Origin: Paenibacillus agri
GTDB lineage: Bacteria; Bacillota; Bacilli; Paenibacillales; Paenibacillaceae
NCBI RefSeq assembly: GCF_013359945.1
Contig: NZ_JABWCS010000218.1
Span: forward strand, 124,001 to 188,000
Direction: 5' to 3'
DNA: 64,000 nucleotides
How positions within the stretch are numbered: position 1 is the first letter of the stretch; each line of letters opens with the position of its first letter. The position numbers and the translations under genes are program-made. Positions 51,202 to 59,634 of the stretch are shown here, piece after piece. The notes under the pieces are model-generated. The model was not told the DNA's origin. It was given only the letters and a program-made list of their open reading frames with translations, and did not search any database.

Positions 51202-52290
51202 CTACTGCAAAAGCTTCTTTGGCGCCGCAGCCTGGGTTCCCCATGATGTCATCATGACGGCAGGCCCTTCCGAGCTCTCACCGAGCCTCAGCATTCCCAG
51301 ATGTACCATCATCCGCAAAACCCGCCCTTCCATAATGGAAGTCGCATCATCATAATAAAACGGCTTGACTAGCCAGCCTACTCCCCTAACCAGTGATGAA
51401 ACACTGACCCACCGGTCTGCACTTGTACTGATCCAGTACACCAGTGAGGGTAGATTGGGTATGGCACCTTTATACAGTCTTAACCAAAAGGAGAATAACT
51501 GCAACAGGTCTTCACATTTTCCGGCTTCCAGCATTGCCACTCCTGCCGCAGTCAATCTTAGTCGGAAGCCTGCCTCTGAGATCCAGTGACGATGACGGGC
51601 GTAATCATATAGCAGAGCCAATCTGGGCGGATAATGTTCGCCGGCCCTTCCATATCCGAACCTCCACCCCCCCTTGCTAAGCAGCGGCTCCGGGATATGA
51701 AGAGCATTCATCAGCCCCTGCTGGTAACGCTTGTAAAGCGCTCCTTCTTGATTTAGCTCCGGCTCGTTCTCCCCAATATAACGCAGGAACAGCAACAGGT
51801 CACTCTCCAGCAGTTCACCTTCGCTCCGGTATCCTTCAGGCTCAGGACTCCCGTCAACCCTCTCTAGAATGTGCCGGCCCAGAGCTTCCCGAAAACGCGC
51901 CTTCAAGTCGCCCGGCATCTGGTATAAATACCGTGTCTGTTGTGAAGCGCCGTTAAAGAGCCAGCCGCCGTTCTTGAAGCGTGATACCAGTTCCCGATAG
52001 TTCCCCTGCTTATCTGGAGAAGCATCAAAGGATGCCTGCCTCGCTGCCGCCAGCAGATCCTCAAGACTGAAGTGGCTGCGTCCATCGAAGAGCAGTGTGT
52101 TCAAGAAACGTAATTCTTCCGGACTGCTCCCCTCGATATAAGACTCCAGAAAATCCCGGCTTCCCAGCGTAACCAAGATGCTTTGGATCAAATCATGCTT
52201 GGAATTCTGCTTGCATTGGCACTGGTAGCGTCCCGCAATGGCGGTTAGCTGACCAATATCTGCGTAAGTGAGCATATCCGCCAGATTCAT
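51202..52290 (-). CDS. Hypothetical protein, possible XPB/Ssl2-like winged-helix region
   Basis: A 362-residue soluble protein that I do not recognise. The first 130 residues are helical (DMLTYADIGQLTAIAGRYQC, SPEELRFLNTLLFDGRSHFS). The C-terminal part (LLQLFSFWLRLYKGAIPNLP) is faintly like the winged-helix regions of the XPB/Ssl2-like helicase-associated family. No helicase motif is present. The gene lies upstream of the IDEAL gene, where B. subtilis has ypiA, a TPR protein. Confidence 0.6.
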   Translation of the reverse strand: MNLADMLTYADIGQLTAIAGRYQCQCKQNSKHDLIQSILVTLGSRDFLESYIEGSSPEELRFLNTLLFDGRSHFSLEDLLAAARQASFDASPDKQGNYRELVSRFKNGGWLFNGASQQTRYLYQMPGDLKARFREALGRHILERVDGSPEPEGYRSEGELLESDLLLFLRYIGENEPELNQEGALYKRYQQGLMNALHIPEPLLSKGGWRFGYGRAGEHYPPRLALLYDYARHRHWISEAGFRLRLTAAGVAMLEAGKCEDLLQLFSFWLRLYKGAIPNLPSLVYWISTSADRWVSVSSLVRGVGWLVKPFYYDDATSIMEGRVLRMMVHLGMLRLGESSEGPAVMMTSWGTQAAAPKKLLQ

Positions 52291-52352
52291 GTTTTATCGC
52301 CTCACCGTTTTACTACCATTATGGGATTTAATGCCCTTTTTATTCCTTTTCA

Positions 52353-52383
52353 CGCAAAAAAAATAACCCGAATGGTCGGGTTA
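52353..52383 (-). terminator. Terminator overlapping the stop of the phosphatase gene
   Basis: TAACCCGA and TCGGGTTA (52364-52383) form a perfect 8-bp stem with a 4-nt loop. On the minus strand it is followed by TTTTTTTTGCG. The stop codon lies in the stem. Confidence 0.88.
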
Positions 52384-52977
52384 ACGCTGGTTCTGCAGGA
52401 TATGACGTGAACAATTGTATAACAGCGGATTCCATTCCTGACCTTTTTTCTCGAGAATAGTCAGTGACAGGTTACCGATCCGCTCCACATATTTATCCTT
52501 ATATAAAGCAATGTACAGTTGGGCCAAGAACCCCCCGTGCGAGATGACCAGGATATTCTTGTCCGGATATCGGGCGGACATGTCCTCCATGAAGTCAAGT
52601 GCTCGTGCCTGCAGCTGCGCATCCTTCTCCTGTCCGAGCTCAAGCGTGTTCCATTCCTTGCCCCATCTCTCTTCACGCTCCGCCGAGGTCAGTCCTTCCA
52701 CTTGGCCGTAGGCCCGTTCCCGGATTCGTCCATCTGCTTCGAGCAGTGGAATGCCCAGCTTCTCGGCTACAATACTTCCGGTCTCTGCCGCTCGGGACAG
52801 ACTGCTAGTAATGCAATAATCCCAGCGATAAGGCTCCTGCAATAGTCTTTCTCCTAACATGACTGCCTGCATTTTCCCCTCGTCGTTCAGCGGAATATCA
52901 CTCTGCCCCTGTATCCTACCAGCCGCATTCCAATCTGTCAGCCCGTGCCGCACCAAGCCCAGCAGCATCCGAATCAC
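52381..52977 (-). CDS. Histidine phosphatase family protein (phosphoglycerate mutase-like)
   Basis: A 198-residue member of the histidine phosphatase superfamily. The phospho-acceptor motif is LVRHGLTDWN, followed by GRIQGQSDIPLNDEG. SSLSRAAETGSIV and the second His in VISHGGFLAQLYIAL complete the site. Substrate could be a small phosphoester such as those of the CobC, PhoE or GpmB groups. It is monocistronic, with its own terminator. Confidence 0.85.
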   Translation of the reverse strand: MIRMLLGLVRHGLTDWNAAGRIQGQSDIPLNDEGKMQAVMLGERLLQEPYRWDYCITSSLSRAAETGSIVAEKLGIPLLEADGRIRERAYGQVEGLTSAEREERWGKEWNTLELGQEKDAQLQARALDFMEDMSARYPDKNILVISHGGFLAQLYIALYKDKYVERIGNLSLTILEKKGQEWNPLLYNCSRHILQNQR

Positions 52978-53070
52978 CCTTCCTCATAGTATTGCTTCTT
53001 AATGTACCACGGATACAAGCAAAAGTCTTCTTTTTAAGAGAGCAGTTTGAATTATCAAATATGTTGTAAA

Positions 53071-53110
53071 AAAACAAAGAGATCCTCTTTACAGGTGTAA
53101 AGGGATCTCT
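53071..53110 (-). terminator. Terminator after the ECF anti-sigma gene
   Basis: AGAGATC and GATCTCT enclose a TTTACA/TGTAAA inner stem (53078-53110). On the minus strand it is followed by TTGTTTTTTTAC. It touches the stop codon of the gene at 53110. Confidence 0.85.
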
Positions 53111-53703
53111 CATTGTCTACGATAACGGTTCAAGCGGGTCAACGAGAATACCGACAGCCCTACACCAAGCATGGACAGCATCATCCAATATTGCGGGTGT
53201 GTAGGTCCCATACTCACTACAAAAGGCTCAATGATCCCGCCTTCCGAGGTCATTCCAGGATAAGTTGACTGCCAATCCATAGAAACGCCAGCAATGCCGG
53301 TCTCCACAATGCCACTCTGCGCTGACATAGTATTACTAGGTGTCTTGAACAACGTAAAGTAAAGGAAGCTACAAATGAACACCGCCAAAAAACAGGCAAT
53401 CCAAAGGCTGATCCGATGGCGGAAAATCATGGAATTCCCTGCTGATTTGCCGTCACCCGGCATAAGCCAAGGACTTTCCAGGTAAATCCGCTCCATAACC
53501 TTTGCATTTACTGCTTCAGCGCGTTCGTCGCTAATTTCCTCTTGCAACTCAAAAACCAACTGACTACTCTCCTGCCACAACGCCCATTCGGCCGCGCAGT
53601 AAGGACAACTCTCGATATGCTTCTCAAGTAATTTGCGCTGGGGGGCGTTGCGGGGAGCGTCCCATAAAGCGGGGATACTTTCTTGCGCTTCCCTGCAGTC
53701 CAT
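53110..53703 (-). CDS. Zinc-finger anti-sigma factor, two membrane helices
   Basis: A 197-residue protein. The N-terminus is a zf-HC2/ZAS module with Cys3 and His29-x3-Cys33-x2-Cys36 (KHIESCPYCAAEW). Residues about 108-130 are a membrane helix (LWIACFLAVFICSFLYFTLF), and another lies near the C-terminus (YWMMLSMLGVGLSVFSL). It begins 5 nt after the sigma stop and should bind and inhibit that sigma factor at the membrane. Confidence 0.85.
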   Translation of the reverse strand: MDCREAQESIPALWDAPRNAPQRKLLEKHIESCPYCAAEWALWQESSQLVFELQEEISDERAEAVNAKVMERIYLESPWLMPGDGKSAGNSMIFRHRISLWIACFLAVFICSFLYFTLFKTPSNTMSAQSGIVETGIAGVSMDWQSTYPGMTSEGGIIEPFVVSMGPTHPQYWMMLSMLGVGLSVFSLTRLNRYRRQ

Positions 53704-53708
53704 TGACC

Positions 53709-54299
53709 TTACATCCTCTCAACCTGCTCCTCATCATAGGCAGGCTCATAGAAATAGGATTCGAGTTGGAGCTTCACACTGCTCCTGGCACGGAACAATA
53801 ATGATTTCACGGAGCTGACACTCTGATCGAGAATCACGGCAATTTCCTGATAATCCATCTGGTCGTATTCACGCAGAATCAGCGCCGACCGCTGCTTCTC
53901 AGGAAGATTGTTAATGGCTTCACGAACCAGGTTCATCCGTTCTTTGCGAAGTGCAGCCTGCTCCGGGGCTACCTCCAGTGGTGCTACAGGTGTATATCCA
54001 CTCTCTTCGAGGGATACGTTACCGGCACGGTTCTTACGAAGTTCACTAAGCACCGTATTACGAGCGATCGTATATAGCCAGGTCGAAAAAGATGCATCTA
54101 CTTCTCGAAAGGAATGTAGACTACGGAACGCCTTGTAAAAGGTCTCCGAGCAGAGATCCTCTGCGATGAGCTCCATATGGGAATTCTTCAGCATATGGTA
54201 CACAAACGCCAAAATCTTGCGCTGGTAACGCCGCATCAATTCCGAATATAATTCTGTATTTCCTTGCTTGATTTGCTGGATCAACTGGGAATCCGTCAT
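53709..54299 (-). CDS. ECF sigma factor (SigX-like)
   Basis: A 196-residue ECF sigma factor from the ATG at 54299 (MTDSQLIQQIKQGNTELYSE); AGGAGG lies 12 nt before it. An in-frame ATG at 54347 would add 16 non-conserved residues. Region 2 contains AFVYHMLKNSHMELIAEDLC and region 4 NLPEKQRSALILREYDQMDY followed by the helix-turn-helix. The sequence is closest in style to SigX/SigW envelope-stress factors. It is coupled with the zinc anti-sigma gene. Confidence 0.88.
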   Translation of the reverse strand: MTDSQLIQQIKQGNTELYSELMRRYQRKILAFVYHMLKNSHMELIAEDLCSETFYKAFRSLHSFREVDASFSTWLYTIARNTVLSELRKNRAGNVSLEESGYTPVAPLEVAPEQAALRKERMNLVREAINNLPEKQRSALILREYDQMDYQEIAVILDQSVSSVKSLLFRARSSVKLQLESYFYEPAYDEEQVERM

Positions 54300-54359
54300 G
54301 GTGAGTTTCGGCCTCCTCGCCTTCCACGTCTTTCCCGTCCCGAGCATTACATATTATTA

Positions 54360-54382
54360 CCGGGCAGGGCTTGAAAAGTTGC
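54360..54382 (-). promoter_or_regulatory. Candidate ECF-type -35 element (autoregulation)
   Basis: The minus strand reads GCAACTTTTCAAGC at 54382-54369. It has the AAC core plus T-run typical of ECF -35 boxes and lies about 80 nt upstream of the sigma factor start. A matching CGAC or CGTC -10 is not clear; CGGTAA follows at about 15 nt. Confidence 0.3.
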
Positions 54383-54737
54383 GGTAGTACTGAAAAAAAT
54401 GAATTGCCTGACGAACAACACTTCTATGTATATTCACATACCCAAATATTAAGGCATGTATCTATTGCAGCACAGTAAAAAAAATCCCGGCTACCGGACA
54501 TTGACGACATCACGAAACTAGCAATCTCTAAAAATACTTTCCTATTGTACCACACATCTACACAGGATTACATTAATAGACTTGGCCTCGGGAGAAACGT
54601 GTCATACTCTCCTCCCAGAATGCAAATAACAAAGATAAAAGATTAGTTTATTCAGAAAAAGATAAAACACTGGTCCGAAACTTATGGCGATGGACAACAA
54701 TAATATCCAGCAGTGCGTAAATTATTCAAATAAAGTA

Positions 54738-54780
54738 TTGACAGAATGTAAACGGATACAATATACTGTAACTACAGTAT
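54738..54780 (+). promoter_or_regulatory. Strong plus-strand promoter with overlapping palindromic operator
   Basis: A perfect TTGACA (54738-54743) and TATACT (54762-54767) are separated by 18 nt. A perfect inverted repeat ATACTGTA-AC-TACAGTAT (54763-54780) covers the -10 and the expected start point near 54774. A repressor dimer bound there would block polymerase. No protein gene follows; a terminator lies 60 nt downstream. Confidence 0.72.
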
Positions 54781-54868
54781 GGTTTCTCTCCACTCCTATC
54801 CAAAACTGCACGGTTCCAAATTTTTTTGTGAACTGTAACCGCTTATAATGTAAGCGGTCTTTTTTTTG
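54774..54868 (+). ncRNA. Predicted small RNA of about 95 nt
   Basis: The unit is defined by the promoter at 54738-54767 and the terminator at 54838-54868. The RNA would contain a pyrimidine-rich 5' part, a short GGTTC/GAAC hairpin and the terminator stem. A 19-codon reading frame (ATG 54779, stop 54836-54838) fills the space but has no ribosome-binding site, so it would have to be translated leaderless. I favour a non-coding RNA. I do not recognise a family. Confidence 0.5.
54838..54868 (+). terminator. Terminator of the predicted small RNA
   Basis: ACCGCTTA and TAAGCGGT form a perfect 8-bp stem with a 5-nt loop, followed by CTTTTTTTTG on the plus strand. Confidence 0.88.
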
Positions 54869-54898
54869 TCTATTTTTAGTAAGGATTGGAATTAATGC

Positions 54899-54960
54899 GG
54901 TTTGGGTTTGGGTTTGGGTTTGGGTTTGGGTTTGGGTTTGGGTTTGGGTTTGGCTTTGGG
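54899..54960 (+). repeat. Ten tandem TTTGGG hexamers (G-quadruplex candidate)
   Basis: From 54901 the sequence is eight perfect TTTGGG units, one TTTGGC and one more TTTGGG, preceded by GG. Runs of three G separated by three T on one strand are well suited to fold into G-quadruplexes. The minus strand could be read as a Gln-Thr repeat, but no ribosome-binding site supports a gene. Confidence 0.93.
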
Positions 54961-54971
54961 TTGTGATCCAG

Positions 54972-55158
54972 TAACGGGATTTTCTCCTGTTATTTTGGAT
55001 AATATTTGCTTTTCGCCTCAATTAACAGGAATTTCTCCAGTTATTCATCCCCTGTTTGGCAAAAAAGCCAATACCGCAGCTTATTAGCTGGAGTTTTTCC
55101 CGTTAATACTTTCAAAAGTGCCCAGAAGACTAAATTAGCTGGAACTTTTCCTGTTATT
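54972..55158. repeat. Four imperfect palindromes of about 24 bp
   Basis: Copies lie at 54972-54992, 55022-55045, 55084-55107 and 55135-55158. The consensus is TTARCNGGANTTTTCCNGTTA, in which AACNGGA mirrors TCCNGTT. Start-to-start spacing is about 50, 62 and 51 bp. They may be binding sites, RNA hairpins or a dispersed repeat of this genome. The rest of the gap up to 55320 shows no gene. Confidence 0.72.
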
Positions 55159-55320
55159 TATCTGCACAATATGGCATATGGCTGTATTGCAAGCTGCATT
55201 GGAGAATTTCAGAGCTTAGAGCTACACACATCAGAGTCGGCGCACTTCTGTCCTCACACCTGAGTTCGTACACCTAAGTTCGTACAACCAAAGTCAACAC
55301 ACTCGTCTCTGAACGCACAA

Positions 55321-55344
55321 AAAAACCGGGGCATTACGCCCCGG
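55321..55344 (-). terminator. Terminator of the trp-hisC-tyrA supraoperon
   Basis: CCGGGGC and GCCCCGG form a 7-bp GC-rich stem at 55326-55344. On the minus strand it is followed by TTTTTTTGTG. It begins 3 nt after the tyrA stop. Confidence 0.9.
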
Positions 55345-55347
55345 CTT

Positions 55348-56442
55348 TCACACATATACCGTATAGTCTCTTTGCTGCAGCAAGATCTTGGCTCGCTCCA
55401 TGTCCGTCTCCTGACGGAAGGACAGGCGCATGATCCCGGGAACGTCTTCCCGGCTCTCAATAATCTGCACGTTGCTAAGGTTGATGCCCTGATCGCCCAG
55501 TTCGGTCGCAATCCGTCCGATAATACCCGGATGGTCCGGCACATCAATATGAAGGTCGAACAACGGCGTGATAATGCCCTTACGCCGCTCCGGAAGCTGA
55601 CTGCGGAAACTGTTCGCTTCGTGAAAAGCCTGTTCAATCCCCGTTCCATCTCCGGCCTCCAGCAAGCCGATAAAAGCATCGACCTCCTGGTTCCAGTCCT
55701 TCAATAGGCGCAGCATTACAGAACGGTTATTGAGCAGAATATCACGCCAAATCACAGGATCACTGGAGGCAATCCGTGTAATATCACGGAAGCCACCCGC
55801 AGCTAATGTGCTATATAGCGAATCCTTATTGTCGTAAGCATGAATCTGGTTCACCAACGCCACAGCTATGATGTGCGGCAGGTGGCTAATGGCACCAACG
55901 ATCTCGTCATGGTGCTCGGGGTCCAGCCTTACAATCTGTGCTTTCGTATGTAGAAGCAGAGATGACAATGAACGATAAGCCTCCTCCGGTACATCAGGTG
56001 GAGGTGTGAGTACATAATAGGCGTTCTCGAACAAGAGTGAAGAGGCTGCTTCCACCCCGGAACGCTCGGAGCCTGCCATCGGATGCCCACCGATAAAATG
56101 CACATCCGGCAAATCGAGCGTGAGCGCACATGCGGCGATGCTGGCTTTGGTGCTGCCGACATCTGTAATGATGCAGCCTGGTTTTAGCGGGAGCTTACTG
56201 AGCTGAATAAGATATTCCTCCAGCAGTCCTACCGGTACACATAAAAAAATAAAATCGGCATCAAGTGCCGCTTCCTCTACAGAAAGCGTGGCACTGTCGA
56301 CCACGCCTCTGCTGATGTATTTCTGAGCGAGTTCAGGACGGTGGGCATGGCCTACAACGGTCAGGCCCTCCTTGCCTTTAAAGCAAAGGGCCAGAGAGCC
56401 TCCGATCAGACCGACACCGAATATTGCTATTTTTGTCGTCAT
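55348..56442 (-). CDS. tyrA: Prephenate dehydrogenase with ACT domain
   Basis: A 364-residue enzyme of tyrosine synthesis. The NAD motif is GVGLIGGSLALCFKGKEG near the N-terminus, and conserved catalytic-region sequence includes GGHPMAGSERSGVEAA and ISHLPHIIAVALVNQI. Residues about 295-364 form an ACT domain (DVPDHPGIIGRIATELGDQG) that probably binds tyrosine for feedback. It follows hisC as in B. subtilis. The aroE gene that follows in B. subtilis is not here. Confidence 0.94.
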   Translation of the reverse strand: MTTKIAIFGVGLIGGSLALCFKGKEGLTVVGHAHRPELAQKYISRGVVDSATLSVEEAALDADFIFLCVPVGLLEEYLIQLSKLPLKPGCIITDVGSTKASIAACALTLDLPDVHFIGGHPMAGSERSGVEAASSLLFENAYYVLTPPPDVPEEAYRSLSSLLLHTKAQIVRLDPEHHDEIVGAISHLPHIIAVALVNQIHAYDNKDSLYSTLAAGGFRDITRIASSDPVIWRDILLNNRSVMLRLLKDWNQEVDAFIGLLEAGDGTGIEQAFHEANSFRSQLPERRKGIITPLFDLHIDVPDHPGIIGRIATELGDQGINLSNVQIIESREDVPGIMRLSFRQETDMERAKILLQQRDYTVYV

Positions 56443-56490
56443 GTTCTTTGAACTACCTGCCTTCTGTGATTTCAGTTCACTTGTATCAAG

Positions 56491-57588
56491 TTATGCCCGC
56501 ACACCCTGCTCGGACAACACTTCCTCCAGCGCGGAGATCAGGGCTTTATTCTGCTCAGTGGAACCCACCGTAGCACGAATGTAAGTTGGATATACTTGAT
56601 GACCTGCTCTGACAATGACCCCTTTGCGTAGTAACGCATCAAAGATCTCTTGGCCAGGTTTACGCACATCCACCATAATGAAATTACCGTGCGCCGGGAA
56701 AGATTTCAGACCAAGGCGTTCAAACTCTCCCTGAAGCTGTACAATGCCCGCACTGTTAAGACGACGACATTCTTGCACATAGTCCTGATCCTGCAGAGCA
56801 GCCAGCGCTGCCGCCTGAGAGATTCGGGTCGTATTGAATGGCTCGCGCACCTTGTTGATCAACGAAATGATAGATGGGCTGGCAACACCGTAGCCAATCC
56901 GCAGAGCAGCCAATCCGTAGATTTTGGAGAAGGTACGCAGCACTACAAGGTTAGGATAGGTGCCGAGCAGCTTGATGCCGTCTGTATAGGACAGATCGGT
57001 AACGTACTCACAGTAAGCCTCATCGAGCACAACCATGACATGAGCAGGCACTGCATCCAGGAAGGCAAGCAGTGCATCATGCGCTACAATGGTTCCTGTA
57101 GGGTTATTTGGGTTGCAGATCCAGATGATCTTGGTGCGGTCCGTAACACGGGCCAGAATGCCATCTAGGTCATGTGTTCCGTCGATCAGCGGCACTTCAA
57201 TTGTAATCGCGCTTTCGATGTCCGCATTGCTCTTATAGACAGAGAAGGTCTGATCAGCCATGATCGTCTCATCGCCAGGCAAGAGGAACGCACGTGTAAT
57301 CAGCGCAATGATCTCATCAGAGCCACAGCCAAAAATAATATTGTCATTCTTCACGCCAAGATGAGCAGCCAGCGCAGTTGTCAATTCAACAGCTGACCCG
57401 TCCGGATAAAGGTACAGATTGTCCAGTTCCTTGATAATCGCGGCTTTCGCGCTAGGCGAAGCCCCGTAAGGATTCTCATTCGAAGCCAGCTTAATAACTT
57501 CCTTTAAGCCAAGCTCTCTTTTAACATCTTCAATAGGCTTCCCTGGTTTGTAGACTGGCAAGTCTACGATATTCGGTTTAGGATTCAT
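56491..57588 (-). CDS. hisC: Histidinol-phosphate aminotransferase
   Basis: A 365-residue PLP-dependent class I/II aminotransferase. The PLP lysine lies in RTFSKIYGLAALRIGYG. Other conserved parts are KLASNENPYGASPSA, CNPNNPTGT and VVLDEAYCEY. In the Bacillales supraoperon this enzyme serves both histidine synthesis and the last step of phenylalanine/tyrosine synthesis. That matches its place between trpA and tyrA. Confidence 0.94.
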   Translation of the reverse strand: MNPKPNIVDLPVYKPGKPIEDVKRELGLKEVIKLASNENPYGASPSAKAAIIKELDNLYLYPDGSAVELTTALAAHLGVKNDNIIFGCGSDEIIALITRAFLLPGDETIMADQTFSVYKSNADIESAITIEVPLIDGTHDLDGILARVTDRTKIIWICNPNNPTGTIVAHDALLAFLDAVPAHVMVVLDEAYCEYVTDLSYTDGIKLLGTYPNLVVLRTFSKIYGLAALRIGYGVASPSIISLINKVREPFNTTRISQAAALAALQDQDYVQECRRLNSAGIVQLQGEFERLGLKSFPAHGNFIMVDVRKPGQEIFDALLRKGVIVRAGHQVYPTYIRATVGSTEQNKALISALEEVLSEQGVRA

Positions 57589-57616
57589 GAACCGTCCTCA
57601 CTCTCCACAAATGTAG

Positions 57617-58438
57617 TTATGGTTTTAATTGTGCCACAAATTCACGAATTTGCAACAGCCCCGCCTGGCGAGTGGAAGGGCTATCCAGCAGGGGAATCAC
57701 ATCCTCCACTTTGCGGACGATCGCACTGCCCACCACAACCCCGTCACATATCTTGGCGAAGCGGGCTACCTGTTCACCAGTCGAAATTCCAAATCCCACA
57801 GCAACCGGAAGATCTGTCGCTTCGCGTACGGATTGGATAAAGGCATCGACGCCTTCATGAAAAGAGGACCGTTCCCCCGTAACACCCAGCGAAGATACGC
57901 AATACACGAAACCGCTGGCCCCATTCACGATTCGGGCGATACGTTCGCTAGAGGTTGGAGCCACCAGCGGTACGAGATTAATTCCGGCGGCGCGGCTGCG
58001 GCTGCGCATATCCTCCGCTTCCTCGATGGGTAGATCAGGAATAATCAATCCACTGATTTCATGAGCATCGAGTTCGGCAAAAAAGTTGTCCAGGCCCATT
58101 TGCAGCACGGGATTGTAGTAGGTGAACAAAATGAACGGCAGCTGGCTGCCGGCTTGACGCGCTTTGAGCGCGGTCTCCATACAAGTGCGGATATTAACCT
58201 GTCCGCGCAGCGCCCGTGTGGAAGCCCGCTGAATGACCGGACCGTCAGCAAGCGGATCGGAATAAGGTACTCCCAGCTCCAGGATGTCCGCTCCGGCGGC
58301 TTCCAGTTCGGCGATAATGGCCAATGTCGTCTCCAGATCGGGATCACCCACGGTAAGAAAAGGAATCAACGCCGTACGTCCTTCTGCCTTCAGCTTCCGG
58401 AACACCAGATCCATCCGGTTCGTCGTTTCGGTTGTCAT
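57617..58438 (-). CDS. trpA: Tryptophan synthase alpha chain
   Basis: A 273-residue TIM barrel that releases indole from indole-glycerol phosphate. The catalytic Glu and Asp lie in ADILELGVPYSDPLADGPVI. The phosphate-binding end reads VGFGISTGEQVARFAK and DGVVVGSAIV. It overlaps trpB by 4 nt. Confidence 0.95.
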   Translation of the reverse strand: MTTETTNRMDLVFRKLKAEGRTALIPFLTVGDPDLETTLAIIAELEAAGADILELGVPYSDPLADGPVIQRASTRALRGQVNIRTCMETALKARQAGSQLPFILFTYYNPVLQMGLDNFFAELDAHEISGLIIPDLPIEEAEDMRSRSRAAGINLVPLVAPTSSERIARIVNGASGFVYCVSSLGVTGERSSFHEGVDAFIQSVREATDLPVAVGFGISTGEQVARFAKICDGVVVGSAIVRKVEDVIPLLDSPSTRQAGLLQIREFVAQLKP

Positions 58439-59634
58439 GCTTTTTCCGCCCCTTCCGTGTACGCCATAATCGATTCTACATCCTTATCGCCACGGCCGGA
58501 CAAACAGATGACTACGATATCATCCTTCGTCAAGGTTGGCGCAATCTTCACTACCTGAGCAATGGCGTGAGCCGACTCCAAGGCAGGAATGATACCTTCT
58601 GTGACACACAGCAGTTTCAGTGCATCCAGCGCTTCAGCATCAGTGATCGGCACATACTGCGCACGCTTGATATCCTTCAGATAGGAATGCTCTGGTCCAA
58701 CACCCGGATAATCCAGACCTGCCGATATGGAGTGAGCTTCCTGCACCTGACCATATTCATCCTGCAACAGATAGCTCATAGAGCCCTGGAAGACCCCATG
58801 GGTTCCCTTGCTCATGGTAGCTGCATGATAAGGCGTGTCCACCCCTTTACCCGCTGCTTCAACACCGATCAGTCCAACATTTTCATCTTCCACAAAAGGA
58901 TAGAACATCCCGATGGCATTGCTGCCTCCTCCAATAGCCGCGACCAGCAGATCTGGCAGACGGCCTTCGGCCTCCAGAATCTGACGGCGGGTCTCATCCC
59001 CGATCACCCGCTGGAAGTTGCGGACCATCATCGGATACGGGTGCGGCCCTACCGCTGAACCCAGCACGTAGAACGTATCATCTACATGACTGACCCAATA
59101 GCGGAGTGCTTCATTACCGGCATCTTTGAGCGTTCGCGTACCGGAGGTTACAGGAATGACCTCTGCGCCAAGCAGCTTCATGCGGAAAACGTTCAAGGCC
59201 TGACGACGAGTATCCTCCTCACCCATGAATACCTTGCACTCCATCCCGAGCAGTGCTGCCACAGTAGCGGTAGCAACACCATGCTGGCCTGCACCGGTCT
59301 CGGCGATCACCTTCGTTTTCCCCATCTTTTTAGCCAGAATCCCTTGCGCAATAGCGTTGTTGATTTTATGCGCACCAGTGTGGTTCAGGTCTTCCCGCTT
59401 CAGATAGATTTTGGCTTCGCCCAGATGCTTGCTAAGGCGTTCCGCGTAATACAGCGGCGTTTCCCGCCCGGAGTATTGCTTGAGCAGATAATCTATTTCT
59501 TCCTGAAAAGCAGGGTCTGCCGAGTGCTTGCGATAGGCTTCCTCCAGCTCAATCAGTGCATTCATCAAAGTCTCGGGTACGAAGCGGCCCCCGAAAGAAC
59601 CGAAACGTCCATGCTGATCCGGTACCTGTGTCAT
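58435..59634 (-). CDS. trpB: Tryptophan synthase beta chain
   Basis: A 399-residue PLP enzyme that joins indole and serine. The PLP lysine is in LNHTGAHKINNAIAQG, and GGGSNAIGMFYPF binds the phosphate. Length and motifs are those of TrpB1. It overlaps trpA and trpF by 4 nt each. Confidence 0.96.
   Translation of the reverse strand: MTQVPDQHGRFGSFGGRFVPETLMNALIELEEAYRKHSADPAFQEEIDYLLKQYSGRETPLYYAERLSKHLGEAKIYLKREDLNHTGAHKINNAIAQGILAKKMGKTKVIAETGAGQHGVATATVAALLGMECKVFMGEEDTRRQALNVFRMKLLGAEVIPVTSGTRTLKDAGNEALRYWVSHVDDTFYVLGSAVGPHPYPMMVRNFQRVIGDETRRQILEAEGRLPDLLVAAIGGGSNAIGMFYPFVEDENVGLIGVEAAGKGVDTPYHAATMSKGTHGVFQGSMSYLLQDEYGQVQEAHSISAGLDYPGVGPEHSYLKDIKRAQYVPITDAEALDALKLLCVTEGIIPALESAHAIAQVVKIAPTLTKDDIVVICLSGRGDKDVESIMAYTEGAEKA

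Noticed and set aside
54779..54838. 19-residue peptide gene inside the small RNA unit
   Set aside because: No ribosome-binding site; translation would have to be leaderless. Kept only as an alternative in the small RNA entry.
54722..55021. Minus-strand frame encoding a Gln-Thr repeat over the TTTGGG tract
   Set aside because: The frame is a by-product of the hexamer repeat. No ribosome-binding site is present, and it overlaps the small RNA unit.
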